From assembly GCA_037953745.1 (NCBI GenBank), contig JBAKBP010012244.1, forward strand, positions 1-64,000: 64,000 nucleotides of DNA, read 5' to 3'. Origin of the DNA: Lithodes maja. Taxonomy: Eukaryota > Arthropoda > Malacostraca > Decapoda > Lithodidae. Each line of letters opens with the position of its first letter. The stretch's first letter is position 1. Position numbers and translations under genes: made by a program. Under the pieces are notes generated by a model. It was not told the origin of the DNA. It did no database searches and saw only the letters and a program-made list of their open reading frames with translations. Shown piece after piece: positions 10,844 to 19,868 of the stretch.

Positions 10844-11314
10844 TTAACCCTTTGAGTACCAGCAATGTGTGTTATATTGTATTCTAGCTATATTTAGACA
10901 ATAGTATGCAGCTTAGGAAGGATCTGTGGTACTTAAAAGAGTTGGTTGAGATTGTTTTAAGCCATCTTATGTTGTTGTTGTTGTTGTTCCCCAAGCTGCC
11001 TGGCCGAACAGCCCCAAGGCCCGGAACAAGGCCAAGGCCAAGGCCACAACCGAGCGCCCCCACAGAACCCTCCCCGCCGACCACAATAAAGCCTGGATGA
11101 CCGAAGCCACTCCATGGCGGGGAGCTTGAGGAGGGCGCGGAAACGCCCGGGAAACCATCTTATTGCTAGAGGTCCTTCCAAATCTGCATATCAAGGGTTG
11201 GTTGAGATTGTTTTAAGCCATCTTATTGCTAGAGGTCCTTCCAAATCTGAATATCATCATCTAATAGTTGCCGCAATATAATGAAAAGGACGTCACCAGT
11301 AGTGTACTGGTTAA
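10844..11314. mobile_element. TTAA-flanked foldback MITE, family F, interrupted
   Basis: Starts TTAACCCTTTGAGTACCAG and ends with AGTGTACTGGTTAA. The arms carry the family-F inverted blocks (tatatttagacaatag and cttaggaaggatc at the left; ggtccttcc and atctaatagttgcc at the right). It is interrupted by a 184-bp SINE-like insertion at 10971-11154. A segment of about 45 bases is duplicated after that insertion. Intact relatives are at 32096-32309, 35383-35597 and 35767-35973. Confidence 0.75.
10971..11154 (-). mobile_element. 184-bp SINE-like deletion derivative of the 2A-bearing LINE
   Basis: Flanked by a perfect 9-bp duplication (ccatcttat at 10962-10970 and 11155-11163), so it is a complete insertion. 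On the minus strand it starts TTTCCCGGGCGTTTCC, contains ATGGAGTGGCTTCGG, ends GGCTGTTCGGCCAGGC and has an (AAC)n tail. Its 5' part resembles the 5' end of the full LINE (GGAGTGGCTTCGGTCG near 16032-16048). Its 3' part matches the last codons and tail of that LINE (12290-12345). It is thus both ends of the LINE with the middle missing. A second copy is at 22201-22370. Confidence 0.8.
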
Positions 11315-11712
11315 GACATTACCCTCTGAGGATTATGACGCATTTTCAGTCTATTCTGGATATCAACAAATTTAGTTCACTAAAGGGCTGGTGTACCTAC
11401 TGGCAGGTTCGATCCGATCCAATAATTGTGACCGCAAGTGTGCGAATATCGCCCCAAAAAACGCCTTGGTATAAAATTATGATGTTGGTGGAACCTCTCC
11501 AGCAGGTCTGGGACCGGGGGAGGTCTGGAGGTCCGTAGTATCCCTGGCCAATCTAGATGCGTGCAATTTTTGTTTTCCCTGTTTGGACTCTGTCTCGAGT
11601 CGGCCATGGAAGGGCATTTACAAATAAACATTCAAATATCTACATTAGAGATACTGGGGTATCTCTATTAAGCTAGATAGAGGTCTAGGGAGCAAATTAC
11701 AAAAAATTCTAC

Positions 11713-11751
<39 letters not shown>

Positions 11752-12277
11752 ATAGCCCACCCTAAGCAAACCCATCTAATAGTAACCAGCATACAAGCAA
11801 GAAAAGCATCGGGATGGATGTAGTGATCGGGCCTACGGTAGTCATGTTGTGCGCTCGCAGCAGTTACGTTCCCGTCTATTTCGCTATATTTTCTGCTATT
11901 TGCCCCCTGTCATTACTACATGAATACTAGGTTAGGTTAGGTTAGGTTGTTTGGTTAGGCTAATGTATTTTTATATCCAAAGGCAGTCAAAATATACGGG
12001 AACATGATGAGAAAGATTCGACGCCACTACGCGTAGTGTAAACAAGGCTGGCGGTACGCCCGCACTTAACATTCTTGACAAAGCATCTTCCACTAAAAAC
12101 GTTACCGTTACTGCTGCTGTTGCGAAATGATTTTACTCAACATATAAAATTAACTTTTTAGAATAATTGGTTCAAATGCTACTGGTATCTTAACCCTCTC
12201 CGACATATGATGCAATTTTGAGCCTATTAGGGATACTTTAAAGCCTTTGTTACTATCAGGGGTATTGAGAAACCTTT
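11315..12277. other. Gene-free stretch with fragments and simple repeats
   Basis: Holds a diverged family-H 3' fragment (about 11496-11640), a poly-A run near 11715-11750 and a TTAGG-type repeat at 11927-11949. It also has a block (ccaaaggcagtcaaaat) shared with about 28113-28130. No gene is recognised. Confidence 0.55.
11927..11949 (+). repeat. Interstitial telomere-type (TTAGG)n repeat
   Basis: About four units of TTAGG, the canonical arthropod telomere repeat, followed by degenerate units (gtttggttagg). A shorter version precedes the same downstream block near 28075-28105, so it may simply be part of an interspersed repeat. Confidence 0.6.
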
Positions 12278-12306
12278 AGTTTAGTTATTGTTGTTGTTGT
12301 TGTTCC

Positions 12307-15300
12307 CTAAGCTACCTGGCCGAACAGCCCCGAGTCCCTGAGGAAGGCCATGGCCACGATCGGGCTTTCCCACAGAGCTCTCATTGAGTGTAGGTTGTGT
12401 TGTTGGCGTAAGTGGTTGTGTGAAATGCAGTCTTCTATGATGTGTTTAATGGTATGGGGTGCTGTGTTACATCCCGGGCAGGCGTCGACAACGGAGTCAT
12501 CCAGTCTCTTCTGATAGCTCAGGAGAGCTGGATGGTGTCCGCATCTCAGCCTGGCCAGGTGGACTCTGTCCTCGCGAGGGAGGGAGGATTCGGAAGGATG
12601 GATTTCGGGAGGTCGTGCATGCAGCTGCGTGTTGTCTGTGAGTGAGTGGATGGATTGGCGAGAGATATGAGTATGGATGTGCTTCTGGAAGTTGGTTCGG
12701 GGTGGGCAGGGAGGGAGAGAGGACAATAATTGTGTGTGATACCGTGTGCTGGGTGTTGTTTTGATATTTCTTGGTGTCTGTGGATGTGTTGCCATGTAGT
12801 TTAGTGGGTGGTCTTGGTTCGTGGAGGCTGCTGCCAGGAATTGAGTGCCTCTCATGTCCAGATGGTCTTTGACTTTGAGGATTTTTGTTTCTTGATGTAG
12901 ATGATCTGTGGGTGTAGTAGCTGTGCAGCCTGTAATGATCTTCAGGGCTTTGTTTTGAATAGTCTGTAAGGTCTTATGATGTGTTTCAGCTAGGTTAGAA
13001 GCCCAGGCTGGGCTTGCGTATTCCATTACTGATCTTATGTATTGTTTATATACTGTGGTGGTAGTTTCTTTGTTGTGTCCAAATTTTGTGTGAGCAAGTG
13101 ACCTGAGGGCGTTAAGTCTGGGTGTCAGTTTCTTTTTAATGCTTGTGGTGTGCTGTTTGAATGTCATATGAGTATCATATGTTACTCCTAGGATTTTGGG
13201 TGTGTGTGTATGTGTTAGGGGTGTGTTGTTTATGGTGAGTTGAGGGATGTATTCGTGTTCACCTGTCCAGCTTGTGAGCAGGGTTGCGGTGGATTTGGCT
13301 GGGGCTAGATTAAGTCTGTTTGTAGTGCACCAGCCATGTAGTGTGTTGAGATAGGGTTGAAGGAGATCTGTTGCTCTTCTTGGGTCATGGTGTGTGCATG
13401 TGAGTGTTATGTCATCTGCATAGGAGGCTAAGTTTATTTGGGGAGTATTGGGTGTAGTTATATCGTGCATGTACAGATTGAAGAGTGCGGGCGATAGGAC
13501 GGATCCTTGTGGGACTCCGTTTGGAAAGTTTCTGATTTTAGATGACTGACCGGCAAAAGATACGTGTGCACATCTGCCTGCTAGGAAGTTGGCCAGCCAC
13601 CTTTTTGTGTTGTTGTGCATGTTTGTGTTGTAGATTTTGTTTGTTAGGTTGTGGCGTGGGATGGCATCGAAGGCTTTACTAATGTCGAGTGTGGCTAATA
13701 GTGATCTGTGTGGTGGTCTAGCTGAGTTGATGCCGTCAAAAGCTCTTTGTGTAAGGTCTGTGAGAAGAGTGTTTGTGGAGTGCAGTGGCCTAAAGCCATG
13801 TTGTGTTGGAGCTAGGGGTAGGTCGGGTGTAATTAGTTGTAATACTAGGCGTTCCATGACTTTGGAGGGGGAGCAAAGGAGTGTAATGGGGCGGTGCGAG
13901 GAGGGTAGCGTGGGGTCTTTGTTGGGTTTGGGGAATGTGATGATGATACCATGCTTCCAAATGTCTGGTATTGTGTTGTGTGAATAGCTGTAGTTTGATA
14001 TGTTAGTGAGTGTTTGTATGCCTTGTGGTCCCAGGTGTCTGAGGTGTATGTTGCTTATGTTGTCTAGGCCACAGGCGGGTGAGTGCTTGAGATTGTTGAT
14101 GATATGCTTTGTCTGGTGATTGGTGAAGGGTGTATAGTCAGGGTCTGTGGGGAATTGTCTCTTACGTCGGATGACACGTCGGTCGTCTTTGTGAGGTTTT
14201 AGGTGGCTGACATGTGAGAAGTGATTGATGAGAGTGTTTGCTTGTTGTTTACATGAAGGAGTAGAGTCTGTTGTTGTGATTGCAGCATGTGATTGTGTTG
14301 TGTTGCTGTTGGAAAGTGTGATGCTGTTTAGTGTTTTGTAGAGTTTTTTGGGGTTTGTTTTGTGATCAAGTGTTTGTAGGAAGTTATTCCAATTTAGTTT
14401 TTGTTGTTCTTGTATTTTGTTGTTAGTTTGGGTGTTGAGTGCTTGAATTTGTTGTGTGATGTCTTGTGTGTGGGGTGCTGGGGAGTGTTTCAGTGTGTCG
14501 CGTTGTCTGATGAGGTTTTGAATTTCTGGTGTGAAGTTGGGGTTGTGTCTTTTTCTGTTACCTCTTGGAATGTGTTTCTTGTCAGCGTTTTGGATAGTTT
14601 TATTGAGTATGTGTACAGCATTGTTGATGTTAGTGATGGGTGTACTGTTTAGAGTTGTGAAGTGTTGTTCGGTCTCATTTGTAAATGCTTCCCAGTTAGC
14701 TCTTTTATAATTGGTGTATGTGTGTTTGTGGCTAGCTGGGGTGAGTCTGGTTTTGGTGGTGATAATGATCGGGAGGTGGTCAGAGCCTAAGGTTCTGACC
14801 ACCCTCCAGGATGTTGTGGGGGCGAGTTCTGGGGAGCAAAAGGTGATGTCTGGAGATGATGGGTTATAGAGGGCTTGGTGAGGAATATGGGTATGTTGAT
14901 GGATGTCGTTAAGGATGATGAGGTTATCTGTTTGGTTTTGTAGTACCAGCCCTCTGTCTGTGTCAGGGTTGTCGACAAACCAGGCCGACGTCTTGGCGTT
15001 GAAGTCACCACCCAGGATGATGTGTGGGGTGTTTGTGATGTGTTGTAAGTGTGGTCTGTATTCATTTGGTACTGTAGGGGATGTTTGGGGAGGGATGTAT
15101 GTGTTTATGATGGTTATGTTGGATTTGTTGCCAGTGCGTATTTTAATTGATTGTATTTCTGTTGTGTTATCATTTGGGGGGAGGAGGGATTTGGTTTGTA
15201 CACTGGTTACTATGTATGATATTTCATTGTGTACCAGGGTGATGAGTCCACCGCCCCCGCCGACAGTCCGGTCTTGTCTGATGGTGGTGAAATTATGAAA

Positions 15301-15606
15301 TGTGGGTGTTTTTTGTGATGTGCGGAGTTTTGTTTCTTGTAAGATGGCAATGTGTATGTTGTGTTGTTTGATGAAGTGTGAGAGTTCGTGTTTCTTTGTG
15401 TTAATGCCATCTATGTTCAATTGGAGAATGTTAATGTTATGTGCACGATGTATGTTGGGTGCTGCTGCACGAGGATGGGGTGGGGGTGAGGGAGGGGCTG
15501 GAGGTTGGGATGGGTGAGGTGGGGGTGGGGAGCAGGAGATGGGGGTTGGAATGGATTGGGATGGGGTATGGTGTGTTGAGTTGAGGATGTGGATAGTATG
15601 GGAAGG
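12307..15606 (-). CDS. LINE endonuclease / reverse transcriptase (EN-RT)
   Basis: The frame is open from 15606 to TAG at 12307-12309. The endonuclease begins near 15430 with ILQLNIDGI and continues with QETKLR, GGDFNAKTSAW and GSDHLPI, the metal- and DNA-binding signatures of an AP-type (EEP) endonuclease. The RT follows, with RPITLLCSPSKVMERL, HGFRPLHST, LDISKAFD, GVPQGSVLSP and catalytic SYADDITLT. The C-terminus has a Cys/His cluster (CPGCNTAPHTIKHIIEDC) common in arthropod LINEs, and there is no RNase H domain. The expected ATG is not at the start of this frame, because a frameshift around 15600-15650 separates it from the 2A/zinc-finger part. Its predicted role is target-primed reverse transcription. 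Confidence 0.93.
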   Translation of the reverse strand, partial: PSHTIHILNSTHHTPSQSIPTPISCSPPPPHPSQPPAPPSPPPHPRAAAPNIHRAHNINILQLNIDGINTKKHELSHFIKQHNIHIAILQETKLRTSQKTPTFHNFTTIRQDRTVGGGGGLITLVHNEISYIVTSVQTKSLLPPNDNTTEIQSIKIRTGNKSNITIINTYIPPQTSPTVPNEYRPHLQHITNTPHIILGGDFNAKTSAWFVDNPDTDRGLVLQNQTDNLIILNDIHQHTHIPHQALYNPSSPDITFCSPELAPTTSWRVVRTLGSDHLPIIITTKTRLTPASHKHTYTNYKRANWEAFTNETEQHFTTLNSTPITNINNAVHILNKTIQNADKKHIPRGNRKRHNPNFTPEIQNLIRQRDTLKHSPAPHTQDITQQIQALNTQTNNKIQEQQKLNWNNFLQTLDHKTNPKKLYKTLNSITLSNSNTTQSHAAITTTDSTPSCKQQANTLINHFSHVSHLKPHKDDRRVIRRKRQFPTDPDYTPFTNHQTKHIINNLKHSPACGLDNISNIHLRHLGPQGIQTLTNISNYSYSHNTIPDIWKHGIIITFPKPNKDPTLPSSHRPITLLCSPSKVMERLVLQLITPDLPLAPTQHGFRPLHSTNTLLTDLTQRAFDGINSARPPHRSLLATLDISKAFDAIPRHNLTNKIYNTNMHNNTKRWLANFLAGRCAHVSFAGQSSKIRNFPNGVPQGSVLSPALFNLYMHDITTPNTPQINLASYADDITLTCTHHDPRRATDLLQPYLNTLHGWCTTNRLNLAPAKSTATLLTSWTGEHEYIPQLTINNTPLTHTHTPKILGVTYDTHMTFKQHTTSIKKKLTPRLNALRSLAHTKFGHNKETTTTVYKQYIRSVMEYASPAWASNLAETHHKTLQTIQNKALKIITGCTATTPTDHLHQETKILKVKDHLDMRGTQFLAAASTNQDHPLNYMATHPQTPRNIKTTPSTRYHTQLLSSLPPCPPRTNFQKHIHTHISRQSIHSLTDNTQLHARPPEIHPSESSLPREDRVHLARLRCGHHPALLSYQKRLDDSVVDACPGCNTAPHTIKHIIEDCISHNHLRQQHNLHSMRALWESPIVAMAFLRDSGLFGQVA

Positions 15607-15639
15607 TTAAATGGGTTAGGGAGGAGAGGTGGACGGGTT

Positions 15640-16062
15640 TTAGGGGGGGGGAGTGGATGATATGGGAAGGCTAGGTGGGTTGGGGAGGAGAGGTGGACGG
15701 GTTTTAGGCGAGGGATTTGACTGGGAGAGGGAGGGGCATGAGGAACAGGTCCAGGTGTTCGTGTAGTGTTTCTTGGAGGCAAGTGTTGTACAGGTGAAGT
15801 GGGTCCAGTTCCTGCATGAATTGCAGAGAACTGAACCCTTAGTGTGGCGACTCGAAGTGATGGGTTTTGAGCAAGTTGGACATATGTATGTGTACGTGGG
15901 TCCTGGGTTGCTCTCAATGTCTCCGGCTAGAAGAAGTCTTCGAGAAATGACAGCCGGAGAGTCATTTCTCGGTGTAGGAAAAACTGTGTGATGTGTGTGT
16001 GTGGTGTGAGAGGTGTGGAAATTCCCGGCGCGACCGAAGCCACTCCAAGGACCCGTGCCCCC
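15640..16062 (-). CDS. LINE N-terminal region: 2A peptide and PHD-like zinc-binding domain
   Basis: Open on the minus strand in the same frame as the EN-RT reading frame, from the 5' end of the element to TAA at 15640-15642. It contains LLLAGDIESNPGP, a full 2A consensus, then a C-x2-C, C-x2-C-x2-WTHFTC, CSSC cluster of the PHD/zinc-ribbon kind, and then a proline-rich linker with a duplicated KTRPPLLPNP repeat. A nine-G run near 15643-15651 shifts the frame relative to the first linker repeat. There is no in-frame ATG upstream of the 2A, so initiation is either non-canonical or damaged. The zinc-binding domain may bind nucleic acid during retrotransposition (inference). Confidence 0.8.
   Translation of the reverse strand, partial: GGTGPWSGFGRAGNFHTSHTTHTHHTVFPTPRNDSPAVISRRLLLAGDIESNPGPTYTYICPTCSKPITSSRHTKGSVLCNSCRNWTHFTCTTLASKKHYTNTWTCSSCPSLSQSNPSPKTRPPLLPNPPSLPISSTPPP
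15898..15936 (-). other. 2A-like ribosome-skipping motif
   Basis: Encodes LLLAGDIESNPGP, matching the D-V/I-E-x-N-P-G-P core that makes ribosomes skip the final Gly-Pro bond. It lies close to the 5' end of the LINE, so skipping would release a short leader peptide and start the main protein at proline. 2A-like motifs are known in some animal and trypanosome non-LTR elements. Confidence 0.88.
15941..15971 (-). other. Perfect 11-bp RNA hairpin just upstream of the 2A motif
   Basis: CGAGAAATGAC, a nine-base loop, and GTCATTTCTCG form an uninterrupted inverted repeat. In the LINE transcript it sits a few bases before the 2A coding region. It could pause ribosomes or be part of a 5' structured element; function is inferred. 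Confidence 0.6.
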
Positions 16063-16074
16063 AGTTTAGTTATT

Positions 16075-17080
16075 TCAACCTCTGCATTTGTCTTTGAGTT
16101 AGCTGTGGGCAGAAAACTAATTTTGAAGAGGTAATTATAAGAGTTAAAATGTAAAACTTGCAAACTAAACAAACCAAAATTGGGACAAGGACAATATAAA
16201 GTCAAATTAAATTATGAAAATCGCTATGTGGAAACAACGCTTACTAAAATGAAAATTATTAAATAAAAGAACATTTTATTAAATAAAATAAAATTAAATA
16301 TATTAAATAAAAGAACATTTTAAATAGAGAGAACTCTATTTCTTATTGCTAATCTGGCAACCTCTGCGTCATATGAGCCTGAAAGGGTTAACAGATAATA
16401 ACCATGTAAACAAAGCGACGCACCCAACTTTCCAAATCGGCGCACTCCTATATTAAAACTGCACCCTGTGATCATCAATATTTAGCACAATTACCAGCTA
16501 AAACACGGTTGTAGACCTCGTAAAACTACATAAAACCACACTTTGTGTGCAGCACTCGTTCATTAAATTTATGAATGAAACCTACATTTGTACCTGTACT
16601 GTCTTGATAGCGTAATGCTTAGTGTGCGGAATTTTGGTGTGAGTATCCTAGGTTCGAGTCCTTGGAGTACCACATGTATTTATTACTTTAATTGATTTCA
16701 TTAGTTAGGTTTATTTGTAAATTAATTGGTGGGTTGGTGAAAACTAAAATGAAATTATATCGATGCTTACGGCTCCAACTTCCTTATAGCCTGAAAATCG
16801 TAAAAAGGTCAATTCACTTTCTGACTTACACAACTCAAACATAAACTTAATACAATTGTCTAATGATTACCAGACAAGAATACAGTACTGTACTTTTTCA
16901 ACGATTATATAATACTGTATTTAATACTTCTATCTCACAACATTTCCTTTAAGCCAGTGTCACACAAGCACTTTTTCTGGATTTATTGAGTTTGTTTGAC
17001 CCTTTACATTACTAAAGGTCCTTCCTACAATACATATAATGTTCTAATGATAGCCAGAATAAACTAAAATGCATCATACT
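16075..17080. other. Spacer with repeat-K block and one SINE
   Basis: Contains a repeat-K block at 16140-16235, AT-rich sequence, an S1 SINE (listed separately) and a lone TIR-like sequence near 16950 (gccagtgtcacacaagcac) resembling the ends of the MITE at 27460. The last five bases, ATACT (17076-17080), are the target duplication of the adjoining TRIM. Confidence 0.55.
16600..16745 (+). mobile_element. tRNA-derived SINE, family S1
   Basis: Has cttgatagcgtaatgc (A-box side), GGTTCGAGTCC (B box), accacatgtatttat, and an AT-rich 3' part ending with ggtgggttggtgaaaac. It closely resembles the copies at 8530 and 36243. Confidence 0.78.
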
Positions 17081-17530
17081 TGTAATGCCCTCGAAAATGT
17101 CCCGCACCCACAATAATACTAACCCGAGTTGACGTCAGGTATAACGTAAAATAGTCGTAGATGGTAAGTCCAATAAACTCGTCTCGAGAGACTATCACCG
17201 TGGTTCGAAAATAGTCGTAGATGGTAAGTCCAATAAACTCATCTTGAGAGACCATCACCGTGGTTCTTAAAAATCGGACTAAGGTTGCTATACTTTTGTA
17301 CGTCCGTGGTAGTACAGTGGGTTAGCGCGCGGGCCTGGTGGTGATGGTGGTGCGTCACTAACCAGGGTTCGAACCCCACCCAAGGCATCTCAAAACCTGT
17401 GGGTTTTTAGGGGGGTTAAATTCCCTTCAGAGGTTCGTACCCCGCGCCAGGTACCAGGAAAGGTTGATCCTAAAGGTAGCCTGGGGATAAATTCCCATTC
17501 CTATTTAACCTGGAAAAACCTAGCATTTCA
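17081..17530 (+). repeat. TRIM copy 1, 5' LTR
   Basis: 450 bp, TG...CA. Contains a ~60-bp internal tandem duplication (starting aaaatagtcgtagatgg at about 17149 and 17209) that is absent from the TRIM at 33 kb. The tRNA-like block follows at about 17303-17386. Confidence 0.93.
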
Positions 17531-17531
17531 T

Positions 17532-17541
17532 TGGTGGCAGC
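17532..17541 (+). other. TRIM primer-binding site (tRNA-Leu-like)
   Basis: TGGTGGCAGC starts one base after the LTR end. It is complementary to an acceptor end reading GCTGCCACCA, as I recall for eukaryotic tRNA-Leu. The match lasts about ten bases and then diverges. Confidence 0.7.
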
Positions 17542-17681
17542 TAGGGAACGTGACCAGGTAGCTACGTGGAGCACCCGTCACGCGAACCCTATACCAAGAA
17601 TTGAGATGGCTAAGGTAAAAAGGCTACGATACCCTACGACCTTACGAGGCTAGGGACTAGCCTAACTAAAAAGGAATGTGG

Positions 17682-18131
17682 TGTAATGCCCTCGAAAATG
17701 TCCCGCACCCACAATAATACTAACCCGAGTTGACGTCAAGTATAGCGTAAAATAGTCGTAGATGGTAAGTCCAATAAACTCGTCTCGAGAGACTATCACC
17801 GTGGTTCGAAAATAGTCGTAGATGGTAAGTCCAATAAACTCATCTCGAGAGACCATCACCGTGGTTCTTAAAAATCGGACTAAGGTTGCTATACTTTTGT
17901 ACGTCCGTGGTAGTACAGTGGGTTAGCGCGCGGGCCTGGTGGTGATGGTGGTGCGTCACTAACCAGGGTTCGAACCCCACCCAAGGCATCTCAAAACCTG
18001 TGGGTTTTTAGGGGGGTTAAATTCCCTTCAGAGGTTCGTACCCCGCGCCAGGTACCAGGAAAGGTTGATCCTAAAGGTAGCCTGGGGATAAATTCCCATT
18101 CCTATTTAACCTGGAAAAACCTAGCATTTCA
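17682..18131 (+). repeat. TRIM copy 1, 3' LTR
   Basis: Same length as the 5' LTR and nearly identical. Differences seen include ggtataac/agtatagc near 17743 and tctt/tctc near 17842. It is followed directly by ATACT. Confidence 0.93.
17904..17987 (+). promoter_or_regulatory. tRNA-like Pol III promoter inside the TRIM LTR
   Basis: A box TAGTACAGTGG (17911-17921) fits TRGYNNANNNG. B box GGTTCGAACCC (17967-17977) fits GGTTCGANNCC, with 45 bases between them. The seven bases before the A box (TCCGTGG) can pair at about five positions with those after the T arm (CCAAGGC), as in a tRNA acceptor stem. A T5 run about 15-20 bases downstream (near 18004) could terminate Pol III. The same block is in all five TRIM LTRs of the window. 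Confidence 0.75.
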
Positions 18132-18136
18132 ATACT

Positions 18137-18744
18137 CCTCAAAGGGTTAAGTTTATGATTATTAAGACAGTAACTGTCCCCTTCCTAATAACAAGCACTT
18201 TTCCAGGCAATTGTAATAATAATAATAAAACTATTTGTCTACAGCCTACTGGGCAAAAGCCCTCATAAGGCTTTTTTACTATCGATATTACTACTAGGGA
18301 AAGGAAAGTTTATTACGTTAAAATTAAAATCATCAACTTTGTGATATACTTTAAGTATGCACTGTTCATTAACAATCTCTATATTTATATCAAGAAAATT
18401 TTCAACTTTATAATTTACGTTACATTGTGTGAGGGGAATAGAATTAGGGTAAATAAGTTTAGCAACTTGATTAAAATTTAACAAATTGCAAACAAGAATA
18501 TCATCAATATATCTACTATTATTACTTAACAGTTTAGCAAGTGCTAATTTTTCTGGGATTTTATTTTTCTTGCTACTGTCAACTAAGCATAATTACAGAT
18601 ATATGCTAGTTCAGTCTCTTAAATTTTTAAATATTCAGTCTAGTTGTCAATTCCAATGACAAAATACCAAAAAACAAGTACCGGTAGGAGAAAAAAGTTG
18701 CTCATTGAACATTGACGGAGCAAGCGCCACAGGTCACAGGCTGT
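18137..18744. other. Gene-free AT-rich stretch
   Basis: No domain or repeat boundary recognised. A short minus-strand reading frame (18263-18484) has no identifiable motif and may be chance. Confidence 0.4.
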
Positions 18745-18815
18745 ATCAGTGTAGCACGGTTGGTAGAGCACTTGCCTGCAAACTGTGAGGTTAAGGGTTC
18801 CAGTCTTGGGAAAGC
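18745..18815 (+). mobile_element. tRNA-Cys-like SINE head or tRNA pseudogene
   Basis: gtagcacggttggtagagcac has the D-arm layout of a tRNA. It is followed by an anticodon-arm-like cttgcctgcaaact (anticodon GCA possible) and a degenerate B box (ggttccagtct). The stems are imperfect, so a functional tRNA is unlikely. Confidence 0.5.
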
Positions 18816-18866
18816 ATATTTGGCAGCTAGCAGTACAGTACTGTGGCGTCTGCCATACATACTGTA

Positions 18867-19771
18867 CAGTGGAATCTCCAATCTCGATCATAATTGGTTC
18901 CCACAAATACCGATCGAGATTCGAAATATCGAGATGCGAAGTTAACTTCTTATGGGAAAAAATACAATCGGTTCCAGCCACTTGCCGACTAACCTACATC
19001 AAATCTGTCAATTTTCACATTTGCCCCCCACAATCACATGCAATATATATAATATGTTAAAATAGATAAAATTAATAATGAAAGAGTTTTATTTTTACCT
19101 TATATTTATTGATAAAGAGGTTTGTGTGGTTGATTGTTGGTTCCGAGGCGAACGCAGTTAGGTTACTGCGTCTCCGCACCCGGCGCACAGTCACCGTCAT
19201 CAATTCTTGCAATTGCTTCCCTCACCCTGTCACCACTAGTACCGGCATTTTATGAATGCGATAAAAAAAGGTCCAGGTAGACGACTTCACAATACAAGTT
19301 TTCAAGCAAATGGCGGATGTGTGACTGGTACACCAAGTGGCCGCTAGATCAACCGACTTCAATAAATTTTCCATGGTATAAAGTTTAATCAAGTTTTCTT
19401 TTGTCTTTACTATTATTATATATTAGATTTTCCTCATACAAATAATAATGTATATTAAAACATGGTAAAGTAATTTTTATTACTACGTAAATGAAAGCGG
19501 AAGAGACAGGTTAGACTACCGCTTGAGACGATCGATACTAGCGGTACATTAGTATACAGGTGAACAAAACACAATGACTGTGAGGTTCACACATCGATTT
19601 GGTCAAGATTAATCTGTTTATATTAGTATATAAGCATCTAGCATCGATATTTAGCTATTAGCTATCGAGATTAACGTTTTTTCATCGAGATTTGTGATTG
19701 GGGAGAGCTTGAAGGTGGCATCGAGATGCGAAATATCGAGATGAGATTGATCGAGATATGTGAGCCTACTG
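18867..19771. mobile_element. Pogo/Tigger-like nonautonomous DNA element (remnant)
   Basis: Left end CAGTGGAATCTCCAATCTCG and right end, on the other strand, CAGTAGGCTCACATATCTCG are imperfect inverted termini of the CAGTGG type. Both arms hold further inverted blocks (cgaaatatcgagatgcgaa on the left, tcgagatgcgaaatatcgag on the right). A TA precedes the left end. Internal sequence has no intact transposase. The superfamily is inferred from the termini. Confidence 0.5.
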
Positions 19772-19868
19772 ATACATACATTCATACATAATATTTTAAA
19801 ACTGAGTGCTCCACACATACGTGCAGTTTCAGTCTCTTGTCCTAATGGTGGCGTTCCAGGCAACCCTG

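Larger units (their letters stand above)
12290..16062 (-). mobile_element. Full-length non-LTR retrotransposon (LINE) with 2A motif
   Basis: Flanked by a perfect 12-bp duplication (agtttagttatt at 12278-12289 and 16063-16074), so the ends are exact and the insertion is 3773 bp. On the minus strand it starts GGGGGCACGGG, encodes a 2A peptide, a Cys/His zinc-binding domain, a proline-rich linker, an EEP endonuclease and an RT, and ends with an (AAC)n tail. The stop codon lies about ten bases before the tail, so there is essentially no 3' untranslated region. The layout resembles CR1/L2/Jockey-group LINEs; the exact clade needs a phylogeny. Two or more frameshifts in the proline-rich linker suggest the copy is recently inactive. 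Confidence 0.92.
17081..18131 (+). mobile_element. TRIM retroelement with tRNA-like promoter in its LTRs, copy 1
   Basis: Two 450-bp direct repeats (17081-17530 and 17682-18131) enclose only 151 bp. Each begins TGTAATG and ends TTTCA, so the termini are TG...CA. The whole is flanked by a perfect 5-bp duplication (ATACT at 17076-17080 and 18132-18136). A priming site, TGGTGGCAGC, follows the first LTR, and a purine-rich tract (aaaaaggaatgtgg) precedes the second. I noticed about three differences between the LTRs, which implies a recent insertion. The element has no coding capacity, so it depends on another LTR element for enzymes. A terminal-repeat retrotransposon in miniature is the best fit. 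Confidence 0.92.

Noticed and set aside
12459..12641. Plus-strand small reading frames inside the LINE (also 13637-13987 and 14903-15298)
   Set aside because: They are shadows of the EN-RT gene on the opposite strand.
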